Below, in pieces: positions 1 through 11,490 of a DNA stretch of 64,000 nucleotides. The first letter of the stretch is position 1. The number at the start of each line of letters is the position of its first letter. The notes beneath the pieces were generated by a model that was given only the letters and a program-made list of their open reading frames with translations, made no database searches and was not told the DNA's origin. Source of the DNA: CAVVFX01 sp963747535 (lineage in GTDB: Bacteria; Acidobacteriota; Terriglobia; Bryobacterales; Bryobacteraceae); the NCBI GenBank assembly GCA_963747535.1, contig CAVVFX010000006.1, forward strand, positions 1,054,001 through 1,118,000, written 5' to 3'. Both the position numbers and the translations under genes were made by a program.

Positions 1-1
1 G

Positions 2-1099
2 TTCTCCCAAAACAGCGGGCCGTTCTCCAATCCCTTCCTCGGCTATGTTTCGCCGACCGGCCAGCCAGGAGATCCGTTCCCGGGCGTAGCGCTCTTCCCG
101 GTTGGCGGAACGTATATCAGCCTTCCCCCCAACATTAAACCGACCTACGTAATGCAGTGGAACTTGAGCTACCAGCGCCAGTTGAATGCAAACTGGATGA
201 TGAGCGCGACATACATCGGCAATCAGACACGTCACATTTGGGCTTCGACCGACGTCAACTACGCGGTTTACACGGGTTCTCCGACCACTTCGACCACCTC
301 GAACACCGCTCAGCGGCGCCTGACGTACCTGGTGAACCCCTCACAGGGCCAGTACTACGGCGACATCGAGCAGACCGACGACGGGGCTGTAGCCGCGTAC
401 AACGGCCTGCTCCTTAAGGTGGAGCACCGCCTGGCCAGCCATTTCACCGTCTTGTCAACCTTCACCTGGGGCCATTGCACCAGCGACTGGGATTTCGGCG
501 GCGAACTGACCGGCCCGCTTTACCAGAACCCGCTCAATCGCAGCGCCGAGCACGGTGCCTGCAGTTTCGACCACCGGTTTAACTCCACCACTTCGCTGGT
601 TGCTACCAGCGGCAGCATGGGCAGCAGCACCGCGCTCAAGATGATCACCAGAAACTGGCAACTCTCACCGATCTTCAGTCTGCTCAGCGGTGCGCCGCTC
701 CAGATTTCTGACGGCGGGGTGGACAATTCCCGCAGCGGCCAGGGCGCCGACCGGCCCAACGTGGTTGCCCCGGGCAGCGTGATTCCGGCAAACCAGACCG
801 TTACGGAGTGGTTTAACCCGGCCGCGTTTGCCGTCCAGCCGATCGGAACCTTCGGGAATCTCGGGCGGGATGCCGTCTATGGCCCGGGAACGATTCAGCT
901 GGATGTGGCCTTGAGCCGTCTGTTTGAACTCTCCAAGGAAGGGCGCATCAAGCTCCAGTTCCGCGCGGACATATTCAACCTCATGAATCATGCCAACTGG
1001 AACAACCCCACTACCAGCATTACCAGTGGGACCTTCGGACAAATTACCGCGTTCGGCTCGCCGCGCATTATTCAGATGGCACTGAAGCTGTATTTCTAG
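2..1099 (+). CDS. TonB-dependent receptor, Oar-like (C-terminal part)
   Basis: The frame is open from base 2, so the gene enters from the left and only about 365 C-terminal residues are present. The protein is rich in Asn, Gly, Ser and Tyr, has alternating aromatic and polar beta-strand texture (MQWNLSYQRQL near the left), and ends ...MALKLYF with a terminal Phe, as outer-membrane barrels do. The phrases PNVVAPGS, YGPGTIQLDVALSR and FNLMNHANWN are typical of the large acidobacterial Oar/CarboxypepD_reg receptors. The expected role is outer-membrane uptake of an unknown oligomeric substrate. The N-terminal plug and regulatory domains lie outside the window. Confidence 0.85.
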   Translation, partial: FSQNSGPFSNPFLGYVSPTGQPGDPFPGVALFPVGGTYISLPPNIKPTYVMQWNLSYQRQLNANWMMSATYIGNQTRHIWASTDVNYAVYTGSPTTSTTSNTAQRRLTYLVNPSQGQYYGDIEQTDDGAVAAYNGLLLKVEHRLASHFTVLSTFTWGHCTSDWDFGGELTGPLYQNPLNRSAEHGACSFDHRFNSTTSLVATSGSMGSSTALKMITRNWQLSPIFSLLSGAPLQISDGGVDNSRSGQGADRPNVVAPGSVIPANQTVTEWFNPAAFAVQPIGTFGNLGRDAVYGPGTIQLDVALSRLFELSKEGRIKLQFRADIFNLMNHANWNNPTTSITSGTFGQITAFGSPRIIQMALKLYF

Positions 1100-1217
1100 T
1101 TAGGGGCTTGTCAGAAAATAGCTACGCCATTCCGGAACCGCTTGCTTCCGGGAGCGGTTGGGTATTCGGAGACAGATACTTAGTCAGAAGTGGTTGTCAG
1201 TAAGTTGCGTTTTGTCA

Positions 1218-1252
1218 ATGGGCAGGCGATTGTAAGTTAGTCGCCTGTCCAT
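1218..1252. terminator. Inverted repeat, likely bidirectional terminator
   Basis: The arms ATGGGCAGGCGA and TCGCCTGTCCAT pair over 12 bp with one G-U pair and an 11-base loop, followed by TTGTGTTT. The repeat sits between the convergent ends of the receptor and the acetyltransferase gene. The U-run is weak, so termination is inferred from position and stem strength. Confidence 0.5.
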
Positions 1253-1288
1253 TTGTGTTTCTGCCCACCGCCGCGAGTCCGGCTGCAT

Positions 1289-2113
1289 TCACTCGAAGCG
1301 ATAGCGCAGACCTTCGGCGACGGCGCGATAGCCGATCCGGCGGTAGATGGAGTTGGACGTGGGATTGCCCAAGTCCGTGTAAAGGATCACGCGATGGCCA
1401 TGGTCCCGGATGTGTCTCGATAGATCGCCAACGCAGGCCTCGGCGTAGCCGCGATTCCGCTCCGCTGGCGGCGTATAGACGAACGCCAGACGGACGACTC
1501 CTTCCACGCATCCCCGGCTGACCGCCATGGAGACGGGCTTGCCGTTCTGCCAGATCCACACCTGCCGTGCGGATACCCAACGCTCTACCTGGGACTCAGG
1601 ATCGCTCACGGTCACGCCAGCCTCCGACTCGAAGCCTCGCAGCCAGTCAATGACGACGCCCCGGTCATGGGAACCTGCGTTGCGCAACTCGCCGGCGACA
1701 GTGGGTTGTTCGCGTAGCTCCGTCAGTTCGTAGAGACGTTCTCCCCTAAACGGGGTCGCTGCCGATTTGCAGCGCTCCGTCCACTGACCGGCGAAGCGCG
1801 CCGCTGTGGCTGCCTCGCCATTCACGCCCGGGAGAACGATGCCTGCCTCCGCGACGGCATCCACGATGGCCGCGATGACTTTGGCGTCCATTACCGCGAG
1901 GTTGGCCGCGATGTTCAACGGCGATTGGAAGAGCACGCCGGCGACCTGACTGCCGTCCAGGGCAACCCAGTAGCGACCGGGTTCCTGGTGTGCAATGCGA
2001 GCGCGCAGGAGCGTGAGGATCAGGTTGTGAAGGACCGGCTCCGAGGCTAGAAATGATCGTGCTTCGGTGAGTACCCAGGCGGGATCGTCACTCAGGATGA
2101 CTCTGATCGCCAT
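1289..2113 (-). CDS. GNAT family N-acetyltransferase
   Basis: This is a 274-residue cytoplasmic protein. The C-terminal half carries the GNAT acetyl-CoA-binding core: a strand followed by VYTPPAERNRGYAEACVGDL (the Q/RxxGxG/A motif A as RNRGYA), then YTDLGNPTSNSIYRRIGY, the usual asparagine/tyrosine motif B. The N-terminal half (about residues 1-140) resembles the extra domain of two-domain GNAT proteins. The substrate cannot be inferred. It stands alone between a REP-like repeat and the convergent receptor gene. Confidence 0.8.
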   Translation of the reverse strand: MAIRVILSDDPAWVLTEARSFLASEPVLHNLILTLLRARIAHQEPGRYWVALDGSQVAGVLFQSPLNIAANLAVMDAKVIAAIVDAVAEAGIVLPGVNGEAATAARFAGQWTERCKSAATPFRGERLYELTELREQPTVAGELRNAGSHDRGVVIDWLRGFESEAGVTVSDPESQVERWVSARQVWIWQNGKPVSMAVSRGCVEGVVRLAFVYTPPAERNRGYAEACVGDLSRHIRDHGHRVILYTDLGNPTSNSIYRRIGYRAVAEGLRYRFE

Positions 2114-2171
2114 CCGTAGAGCTTAGCGCAAAGGGGGATTGCCGGATTACGCCGAAACGGCTGCCGCGCAA

Positions 2172-2207
2172 CCGGGCAGGCCACAAAAACGATGGTCCGC
2201 CCTACGG
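2172..2207. repeat. REP-like palindrome, copy 1
   Basis: This is one of seven intergenic imperfect palindromes in the window. Read on the minus strand it begins CCGTAGGGCGGACC and ends GTGGCCTGCCCGG around an ATCGTTTTT-type centre. It lies between the nuoN stop and the acetyltransferase start. Confidence 0.75.
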
Positions 2208-2214
2208 GAGAATG

Positions 2215-3663
2215 TTACCGGGCGAAAATTGCGCTCTTACCGGCGAAAGTCAGAATCAGGCCAGGGAAGATGCCGAGGAGAAAAGTTCCGGCGGCGGGTA
2301 GGATCAGGGCGGCGCTCAGGCCGATCCCAAGCGGCTCCAGGTTCAAGACGTTCTCACCCGGTTCGTTCATATACATCACTACCAGAATCCGCAGATAGTA
2401 ATATGCCGCCACCGCGCTGTTGAGCAGGCCGAGCATCGCCAGCCAGACCAGGTGCGACTGCAAGGCCGCCTGGAAGATATAAAACTTGCCGAAGAAGCCG
2501 GCGGTCAGCGGAACGCCAATCAGCGAGAGCAGAAAAATGGTCAGCATGGCCGCGGTCATCGGCTGTCGCGTGGCGAGGCCGGCGAAATCGTCCACGCTGA
2601 CATGCTTTTCACCCTTACCGGACAGATGCGCCACCACGGCGAATGCGCCGACGTTCATCATCGCATAGGCCGCCAGGTAGAACATGGCAGCGCTGGTTCC
2701 GGCGCTCGACTGGGCCGTGAGCGCGACCAGCACATAACCGGCATGGGCGATGGAACTGTAGGCCAGCATGCGCTTGATATTGGATTGCGAAAGCGCCGCG
2801 AAATTGCCGATGGTCATCGAGAGCAGCGCGGAGATCCAGACCAGCGGCTCCCAGCCGCGAGCCGATCGGATCGAAAGCGGTCATGAAAATGCGCAGGAAG
2901 ATCGCGAAGGCGGCGGCCTTGGGTCCGGCGGACATGAAGGCCGACGACCGGCGCGGGAGCGCCCTGATAAACGTCCGGCGCCCAGATCTGGAAAGGCGCG
3001 CCGGAAACCTTGAAGCGCAGTCCCACGAACATGAGGGCGGCGGCGACGGCCACGAAGACGGGCGAGGCGCCGAGTTACCGACGCGGTGCGGATCACAGGC
3101 GAGGTTGGTCGTGCCGGTCATGCCGTAGATCAGCGCGACGCCGTAGAGGAAGAACGCGGTGGCGAAAGATCCCAGCAGGAAGTATTTCAGCGCCGCTTCG
3201 TTGTTGCGCTTGTCGTCGCGCAGGTAGCCGGCGAGCACGTAGGTGGCGATCGACGAGATCTCCAGGCCGATGAAGATCATGATCAGCTCGTTGGCCGCGA
3301 CCATGACGCACTGTCCCGCCACGGAGAACAGCATCAGCGCGTGATACTCGCCCGGTTCGGCGTTCTCGCGTGTGAGATAGCGGTACGACGAGAGCACCGC
3401 CAGGATCCCGACGCCGATGACCAGAATGCGGAAGAAGGTGGCGAAGCCGTCGACCATGCAGCATGTCGGAGAAAGCCGGCCCGGGATCCGAGTAGGCCAA
3501 CACCGACGCTGCGATCGCCGCGATCAGCGCGCCGATCGTGATATTGCCGTAGAGCGGGCTGCCGCGCCGCTCAGCGATGGCATCCAGCACCATCAACAGC
3601 GTGCCGGCGACGGTCAGAATGATTTCGGGCAGGAAGCGAAGATAATCCGCCGCACGCCGGCAT
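2215..3663 (-). CDS. nuoN: NADH-quinone oxidoreductase subunit N (frameshifted)
   Basis: This is a membrane antiporter-like subunit of complex I, recognised piecewise. Successive parts lie in different frames: ADYLRFLPEIILTVAG, then VDGFATFFRILVIGVG..., then VFVAVAAALMFVGLRFKVSG, then FMSAGPKAAAFAIFLRIF, then SMTIGNFAALSQSNIKRMLA to the stop. About five one-base shifts are needed, near 3653, 3455, 3070, 2930 and 2850. The total span of 483 codons fits a normal NuoN. The start at 3663 was chosen because M-P-A runs into the conserved ADYLRFLPE after one shift. Consensus errors are more likely than true decay, because each fragment is conserved right up to its junctions. Confidence 0.85.
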
Positions 3664-3668
3664 CGCAG

Positions 3669-5215
<1,547 letters not shown>

Positions 5216-5219
<4 letters not shown>

Positions 5220-7075
5220 CGAATGCCTCCTGTCATGCCGGCCGCGATCGCGGCGATCAGCAAGACCGAGCCGAACACCACCCAGGTCGCGTAATTGCGA
5301 ATGTTACCGGATTGCAGCATGCGGAGAATCATTCCCATGCCGCGCGCCTGGGAGCCGATTCCGTTCACTGTCCCATCGATGATGCCGACATCAATGCCTC
5401 TCCAGAGCACCGACGTCGATCCGTCGATGACCGGTTCGACCACCGTGGCGTTATAGACTTCGTCGACATAGTACTTGTTATAGATCAAAGTGTAGAGACC
5501 CGCGAAGCGGGAAGCGATCTGGTCGGGAATCGCGGGGCTTACCACGTACATCCACCAGGCAAGCAGGATCCCCACGACGCCCGCGGCAGAAGAGACCATG
5601 ACGAGCGTCATATCCTCCGGTGCTTCGGCGCCGAACATGGGTTCGAGGAACGCCGGAATCTTGAACAAGAAGCCGCCGGCGATCGAAAGGAATGCGAGGA
5701 CCATCAGCGGACCGGTCATGGAGAGCGGGGATTCATGGGGATGATGATGCCCGCGATACTCGCCCCAGAACGTCATGAACATGGCGCGCCAGACGTAGAA
5801 AGCCGTCATGCCGGCAGTGATGGTGCCGACCCAGTAATACCAGGGCGAAACGTGATAAGCCGCGACCAGAATGGCATCCTTGCTGAAGAAGCCGGAGGTG
5901 CCGGGCACGCCCGAGATCGCGAGCGCCGCGCAAACCAGGGTCCAGAAGGTGAAGGGGATTTTTGAACGAAGCCCGCCCATGTTACGCATGTCCTGCTCGC
6001 CGCTGCAGGCGTGGATCACGCTGCCCGCGCCGAGGAAGAGCAAAGCTTTGAAAAATGCGTGGGTCAACACGTGCCAGACTCCCGACGAAAAAGCGCCGAC
6101 GCCTTCACCGAGAAACATGTAGCCGAGTTGCGAAACCGTGGAGTACGCGAAGACCTTCTTGATGTCATTTTGCGCCAGACCGATGCTGGCGGCAAAGGTC
6201 GCGGTAAAGACGCCGACGAACGCTACCACGGTCATGGCAACCGGAGCGTGCTCGAAAATCACGTGCGAGCGGGCGACCATATAGACACCGGCGGTGACCA
6301 TGGTTGCCGCATGGATGAGGGCGGATACGGGTGTCGGGCCGGCCATGGCGTCGGGAAGCCAGACGTACAACGGGAACTGAGCGGATTTACCGCAGGCTCC
6401 TCCGAGCAGCAGGAGCGCAATCGCCGTGAGGATGCCGGTGGGCTTGCCCGCGGCGGCGGCAAAGACGTCATGGAAGCTCAGCGTCCCGAAGTTCACCACG
6501 ATCAGGTAGATGGCGAGCGAGAAGCTGAAGTCGCCGATGCGGTTCACGATGAACGCCTTGTTGCCGGCATCGGTCGCGTATTTTTCGTGGAAATAGAAGC
6601 CGATGAGGAGGTAGCTGCACAAGCCGACGCCTTCCCAACCGATGAACAGCACCAGGTAATTCGCGCCCAGAACCAGCGTCAGCATGAAAAACATGAAGAG
6701 GTTCATGTACGCGAAGAAGCGGTAGTAGCCGCCTTCGTGGGCCATGTAGCCAACGGCGTAAATGTGAATCAGCAAACCGATTCCGGTCACAATGAGCAGC
6801 CACACTTCAGTCAACCGGTCGACCGAAAAGTCCATCCCGATTTTGAGGCTGCCGCTCTGAATCCAGGTGAAATAGTTTTCGATGTGGGCTTCTTCGGCGC
6901 CGTTGAGTGCCAGGACGATTCGCAGAACCCAGAGAAAGGATAACGCCACGCTGCCCACCGCGACGGCATTGATCACGGTCTTCGAAAACTTCCGCCCGAA
7001 GATACCGTTGATCAGGAAGCCGGCGAACGGCAACAGCGGGATCAGCCAGAGATAGAGGTTGAGATTCTGATCCAT
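5216..7075 (-). CDS. nuoL: NADH-quinone oxidoreductase subunit L
   Basis: This 619-residue membrane subunit (E. coli NuoL is about 613) is intact. It has the antiporter-type core with YVWLPDAMAGPTPVSALIHA and NDIKKVFAYSTVSQLGYMFL, plus the C-terminal extension that forms the lateral helix and last transmembrane segment. The motif FIGWEGVGLCSYLLIGFYFH carries the key Glu. It overlaps nuoM by four bases and follows nuoK by two. The protein carries protons in the distal membrane arm. Its intactness contrasts with the broken nuoM and nuoN just downstream. Confidence 0.97.
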
Positions 7076-7077
7076 GC

Positions 7078-7404
7078 TCAGTTCTTCATAGTGTTGATCT
7101 CGTCGATGCTCAACGTGGCCCGGTTCTTGAAAACCGTCACGATGATAGCGAGACCCACCGCTGCTTCAGCCGCCGCAACCACCATCACGAAGAACGCGAA
7201 GATGTGGCCGCTGACCTGCTTGAGCTGATAAGAGAAAGTGATAAAGCTCAGGTTCACCGCGTTCAGCATCAGCTCGATCGACATGAATACGGTGATGATA
7301 TTGCGCCGCAGAATGAAACCGGAAACCCCGATGACAAACAGGACGGCGCTCAGCAGGAGATACCAGGATAACGGCACCCCCGCGGGAATCGACAGATCAT
7401 TCAT
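7078..7404 (-). CDS. nuoK: NADH-quinone oxidoreductase subunit K
   Basis: The product has 108 residues and three transmembrane segments: LSWYLLLSAVLFVIGVSGFI, an EL-containing second helix (FMSIELMLNAVNLSF) and an AEAAVGLAIIV third helix. The two buried glutamates typical of NuoK/MrpC are present. It abuts nuoJ directly, consistent with translational coupling. It is slightly longer than E. coli NuoK, with a charged C-terminus ending NTMKN. Confidence 0.96.
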   Translation of the reverse strand: MNDLSIPAGVPLSWYLLLSAVLFVIGVSGFILRRNIITVFMSIELMLNAVNLSFITFSYQLKQVSGHIFAFFVMVVAAAEAAVGLAIIVTVFKNRATLSIDEINTMKN

Positions 7405-7923
7405 TTAGTCCAGCTCCTTACGGGCAAGGACGATCGCCCCAATAATTGCGATCAGAATCAGAACCGAAGTGACTTCGAAGGGCAGAAGATAAGTGGTGAA
7501 GATGGCCGTGCCGACGTTCTGCGCGCTGCCCAGGCTATTTCCCGCAGCATCGTGCATCCCGCCGAACTCGACCAGTTGCGCATTGGGATACTGCTGGCCG
7601 ATGAAATACGCCAGCAGTCCGAGGAGGATGGCCAGCAGCGGTATGCCTGCAATCTTGGCGAACAGAGAGCCCTTGCGACGGGATTCTCCTCCCGCGTTCA
7701 AGAGCATGATCACAAAGACAAACAGCACCATTACGGCTCCGGCGTAGACGATCACCTGCGCCATGGCGATAAACTCACCGCCCAGCAGAAGGTAGAGGAT
7801 CGCCAGAGAACCCATTACGCCGATCAGCGAGAGAGCGCTCGCGATCGGGTGCGTCTGCACTACGACGTTGATCGCGCAGACTATCGCGATGAACGCAAAG
7901 AGAGCGAAAAAGAATAGGTCCAT
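7405..7923 (-). CDS. nuoJ: NADH-quinone oxidoreductase subunit J
   Basis: The product has 172 residues and five hydrophobic segments. The conserved third-helix stretch FIAMAQVIVYAGAVMVLFVF is the NuoJ signature carrying the pi-bulge region. The last helix FEVTSVLILIAIIGAIVLAR is also typical. It lies 30 bases after nuoH, where nuoI would normally be found, and no trace of nuoI is visible in the gap. Confidence 0.96.
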   Translation of the reverse strand: MDLFFFALFAFIAIVCAINVVVQTHPIASALSLIGVMGSLAILYLLLGGEFIAMAQVIVYAGAVMVLFVFVIMLLNAGGESRRKGSLFAKIAGIPLLAILLGLLAYFIGQQYPNAQLVEFGGMHDAAGNSLGSAQNVGTAIFTTYLLPFEVTSVLILIAIIGAIVLARKELD

Positions 7924-7953
7924 GTTAAGAGGGCACGCCCGCGGCCATGCTCA

Positions 7954-9159
7954 TCAGAATAGGGCCACCATCAGGCCCGTCACCAGCAGGTTGAGAAGAG
8001 CGGCCGGAAACATGAATTTCCAGGCAAAGCTCATCAGTTGATCGTAACGGAAGCGCGGCAAAGTGGCGCGAATCCAGATAAAAGCGAAAAGGATGAACCC
8101 GGCCTTGGCACAGAACCAGAATACGGACATCAGGGCATCCGCGACTGCCGGAATCACGAGGAGCAAAGCCAGGCCGAAAAACACGATTGCGACCACGGGA
8201 AGCGTATAGCGGTCCAGCTTCCGCGCGGGATTCAAACCGTGATAGAGACAGATCGCCCCGGCGATTGCGAAGATCAGGGGCGCCACATAATTGGAACCCA
8301 GAGAAACCGGAAATAACGGGGTCCATCCGCCCAGGAACAGGACGGTCGCGATGGAAGAAACCGTGATCATGTTGGCGTACTCCGCCATGAAGAACGCCGC
8401 GAAATTCATACTGCTGTACTCGGTGTGGAAACCGGCCACGAGTTCGTTTTCCGCTTCCGGCAGATCGAACGGGATGCGGTTGGTTTCCGCGAATGCCGCG
8501 ATCAGGAAAAGGACAAAGCTGATGATCTGCGGGAACGGGCCCTGGAAAACGATCCAGTGCGGCAGGAAACCAAAATAATATCCCTCCTGCGCCTTGGAAA
8601 TCTCGCGCAGGCTCAGCGTGCCCAGCATCAAAAGCGGCGACGCGATGGCGAGGCTCATAGGCAATTCGTAGCTGATCATCTGCGCCGAACTGCGCAGCCC
8701 ACCGAGCAGACTGTACTTGTTGTTCGACGACCAGCCTGCGATCGCGATGCCATACACTCCCATGGAACTGACGGCGAGAATGAACAGCAACCCGACATTC
8801 AGGTCGGTCAATTGCAGCCACGTGGTGTAGCCGAAAAGCGTGATCTCGTTTCCGAACGGAATGATCGAGATGGAAATCAGCGCCATCGATACGGCCAGAA
8901 ACGGGGCGAGCAGATAGAAAAACGTATTGACGTGCGGAGGGAGGACGCCCTCTTTAGTGATCAATTTGATGACGTCGGCCAGCGGTTGCAACAAGCCGTG
9001 AGGGCCGACGCGCGAAGGACCCATGCGCACCTGCACGTGGGCGATCACCTTGCGCTCCACCCACTGCAGATACGCCAGCGTCGTCATGTAGATGGCCAGC
9101 ACCACCGCAACTTTTATCAGGGTGATGACGACAAATGCGGGTATTGTTATGGCTCCCAT
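7954..9159 (-). CDS. nuoH: NADH-quinone oxidoreductase subunit H
   Basis: This is a 401-residue membrane subunit that forms the quinone chamber with NuoB and NuoD. Signatures seen are QWVERKVIAHVQVRMGPSRV (the loop contacting the peripheral arm), AFAETNRIPFDLPEAENELV and GFHTEYSSMNFAAFFMAEY. It is longer than E. coli NuoH (about 325) because of an expanded C-terminal third, which is common in Acidobacteriota and related phyla. The start overlaps the nuoG stop by one base. Confidence 0.96.
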   Translation of the reverse strand: MGAITIPAFVVITLIKVAVVLAIYMTTLAYLQWVERKVIAHVQVRMGPSRVGPHGLLQPLADVIKLITKEGVLPPHVNTFFYLLAPFLAVSMALISISIIPFGNEITLFGYTTWLQLTDLNVGLLFILAVSSMGVYGIAIAGWSSNNKYSLLGGLRSSAQMISYELPMSLAIASPLLMLGTLSLREISKAQEGYYFGFLPHWIVFQGPFPQIISFVLFLIAAFAETNRIPFDLPEAENELVAGFHTEYSSMNFAAFFMAEYANMITVSSIATVLFLGGWTPLFPVSLGSNYVAPLIFAIAGAICLYHGLNPARKLDRYTLPVVAIVFFGLALLLVIPAVADALMSVFWFCAKAGFILFAFIWIRATLPRFRYDQLMSFAWKFMFPAALLNLLVTGLMVALF

Positions 9160-11273
9160 TATGGGTTGAAGGACTCCATGCCCTGCGCCTCTGGCGCCGC
9201 GCCCGTTCTCCGCTCAAGAACCGAATTCAGTATTTTAGAATACTTTCCAAGGTTGCCCGACGTGAAAAGTGTATCGTGCGCCGAATGGATCAAATCCGGG
9301 CGGCTGGGAACGCTGATGGGACCATTGACCGGCAAGGTCTGAGCAGCCCCTCCGGTCTCGACGATCGGCAGCGGAATGTTGTAGCCGTGAACGCTCGCGC
9401 GGATTTCTTCGAAGACCTGCTGCGGGAACCAGGGTCCCAGCACTTTGGCGAGTCCCATTTCGCGGCCGATGAGACCCATGATCTCAAGGTCCGGTTTGGT
9501 TCCCATAGTGTTCAGCGCCTTTTTAAGCTGCTGCACTTCGCCGCAGACGTTGGTGACGGTGCCGTTCTTTTCGTAGGCCGACGCGGCCGGCAGGACGACG
9601 TCGGCAAGCTGCGCGGTCTCCGTCAGGAACATCTCCTGCACTACGACAAAGGCCTTGCGCCACGTCTTCGGAACACCTTCGAGCGGATTCGACCCGATGA
9701 CCCACAGCACGTCCAGATCGACGGCGGCGATCATCTCCCCAGCGGTCATGCCGGCGGGTTGCACGGGCTTGTACCCGGGCAGTAAATCCGGCAGCATCCC
9801 CATATCCATGGCGCCGCGCGAGTTGGAATAATCCACCAGGCAGCAGTAGCGAACCGGAATGCCGAGGGAATCGCCGAACGCTACCAGTTCGCGAACCTGG
9901 TCGCCCTTGATGTTGTCGTCGAAAGCGATCACCAGTTCGGGTTCGGCGGCCAGAGCGTCGCGCATGTGACCAAGAGCGTCCAGGATTTGCGCGCCTGCCG
10001 CGCGAATCGAACGCGTCGCGCTGGGATCTTCCCGCACGGCGTCGGGCGTGACGACATATACGTGCGCGGCGTGATGCCGCTGGTTGGCGCGGACCTGGAA
10101 CGCGAGAAAAGGCTGCTGAATCGATAAATCGGCGCCCAGGATCAGCACCGCCTTGCGGTTGTAGAAGTCATCGGAGGACGCCAGGGCATCGGTGCGCCCG
10201 GTCAGGGCGTTGAGCAACGAAACTACATCGCCGGTGCGGTGATGATCGATATGGTTGGTCGCGAGACCCAATCGCGCGAACTTCTGCAGATAATAATTTT
10301 CTTCGTTGGTGGTGCGGGTCGAGCCGATCACGCCAAATTTTCCGGCGCGATCCTTCACTTCCTGAAATTTTTTCGCGACATGGGCAATAGCCTTCGACCA
10401 GGAGACCGGCTCGAGCTTGCCGCCCTCGTTGATCAGGGGCGACGTCAGGCGGTCCGGGTGATTGGTGAAGTCGAAGGCATATCGCCCCTTGATGCAAAGG
10501 AACTCGCCGTTGATGCCGGACCGGTCGCGATTGTTGCCGCGAATAATTTCGTCGTTGCGGACGCCCAGGGTGGTCTTGCAGCCGTTGGAGCAGTGCGTGC
10601 AGATGGTGCCGACGTGCTCCATCTCCCACGGCCGGGTCTTGTAACGATAGGCCCCGCTGGTCAGCGCGCCAACCGGACAGATGTCGATACACATGCCGCA
10701 CTCGTCGCATTCCAGGTGATCGCCATCGTTCGGCGCGATGAGGGAATGAACTCCCCGATTGATAACGCCCAGTGCTCCCACGCCCATGCCTTCATTGCAG
10801 ACACGCACGCAGCGGAAACACAGGATGCACCGCGGTCCGTCATAGTACACGACCGGGGACCACTGCTGCTCGTCGACGTGAACTTTGGTGTCGGTGAAAC
10901 GGCTTTCGGCCGCTCCGTAACGGAACACCATGTCCTGGAGTTCGCACTCGCCGCCCTTGTCGCACACGGGACAATCCAGGGGATGATTGGTTAAAAGGAA
11001 TTCGAGCGTCGATTTGCGGGCGGCGACGACCTGTGGAGTATTGGTCTTGACCACCATGCCCGGACCCACCGGCAGCGTACACGCCACCTGCAGCTTGGGC
11101 ATTTTTTCGACTTCCACCAGGCACATACGGCAGGCGGCCTGCAGCGAATAGCCTTCGTAGTAACAGAAAGTTGGGATTTCGATTCCCGCGCGCTTGGCCG
11201 CTTCGACTACCAGCGTGCCCGGAGCAGCTTCGAGTTCGTGACCATCGATTGTGAACTTTACGGGATCAGCCAT
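9159..11273 (-). CDS. nuoG: NADH-quinone oxidoreductase subunit G
   Basis: This 704-residue iron-sulfur subunit of the peripheral arm begins with a [2Fe-2S] domain (CYYEGYSLQAACRMCLVEVE), then HPLDCPVCDKGGECELQDMV, two [4Fe-4S] motifs (CILCFRCVRVC and CDECGMCIDICPVGAL) and CTHCSNGC, which opens the molybdopterin-oxidoreductase-like domain. All expected cysteines of clusters N1b, N5, N6a and N6b appear present. The C-terminal half is the catalytically inactive Mo-bis-PGD fold (IGSNPLEGVPKTW). It is preceded by two small coiled-coil genes rather than directly by nuoF. Confidence 0.96.
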   Translation of the reverse strand: MADPVKFTIDGHELEAAPGTLVVEAAKRAGIEIPTFCYYEGYSLQAACRMCLVEVEKMPKLQVACTLPVGPGMVVKTNTPQVVAARKSTLEFLLTNHPLDCPVCDKGGECELQDMVFRYGAAESRFTDTKVHVDEQQWSPVVYYDGPRCILCFRCVRVCNEGMGVGALGVINRGVHSLIAPNDGDHLECDECGMCIDICPVGALTSGAYRYKTRPWEMEHVGTICTHCSNGCKTTLGVRNDEIIRGNNRDRSGINGEFLCIKGRYAFDFTNHPDRLTSPLINEGGKLEPVSWSKAIAHVAKKFQEVKDRAGKFGVIGSTRTTNEENYYLQKFARLGLATNHIDHHRTGDVVSLLNALTGRTDALASSDDFYNRKAVLILGADLSIQQPFLAFQVRANQRHHAAHVYVVTPDAVREDPSATRSIRAAGAQILDALGHMRDALAAEPELVIAFDDNIKGDQVRELVAFGDSLGIPVRYCCLVDYSNSRGAMDMGMLPDLLPGYKPVQPAGMTAGEMIAAVDLDVLWVIGSNPLEGVPKTWRKAFVVVQEMFLTETAQLADVVLPAASAYEKNGTVTNVCGEVQQLKKALNTMGTKPDLEIMGLIGREMGLAKVLGPWFPQQVFEEIRASVHGYNIPLPIVETGGAAQTLPVNGPISVPSRPDLIHSAHDTLFTSGNLGKYSKILNSVLERRTGAAPEAQGMESFNP

Positions 11274-11490
11274 GAAGCTCCCCTTTCATGCCAATGCGCT
11301 CCATTCGTTCGCTGAGACGACGGAGCGATTGCTCCAACTCAAGATGCTGGTGCTGCCACATTAATTGAGCGGCATGCAGGCACTGGTGCATTGCGCGAAA
11401 TTCCTCATGATCCCGGATCATGCGTTCACGCCCCAGCTCCAGCCGGTCGAGGCGCGATTCGTTGCTTGACTGTCCGTTGGGTTCCGTCAT
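11266..11490 (-). CDS. Small coiled-coil protein inside the nuo operon (74 aa)
   Basis: The product is hydrophilic and unrecognised, with charged heptad-like helices and no signal or membrane segment. Its start, NGQSSNESRLDRLELGRERM, closely resembles that of the next upstream gene, so the two are paralogues. It overlaps nuoG by eight bases and begins on the last base of the upstream gene, so it is translated as part of the nuo operon. It is probably an alpha-helical oligomer; no function can be assigned. The codon texture matches its neighbours, supporting a real gene. Confidence 0.7.
   Translation of the reverse strand: MTEPNGQSSNESRLDRLELGRERMIRDHEEFRAMHQCLHAAQLMWQHQHLELEQSLRRLSERMERIGMKGELHG

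Noticed and set aside
2..151. Receptor starting at the first ATG at 152
   Set aside because: The same frame is open and barrel-like back to base 2, so the ATG is internal and the gene is truncated by the window edge.
1100..1288. Possible small gene after the receptor
   Set aside because: Only the terminator-like hairpin and A/T-richer spacer are visible.
6011..6943. Long plus-strand open frame antisense to nuoL, and similar ones across the nuo operon
   Set aside because: It is the complement of a strongly conserved gene; the translation is Arg/His/Glu-rich low complexity, as expected from GC-rich antisense frames.
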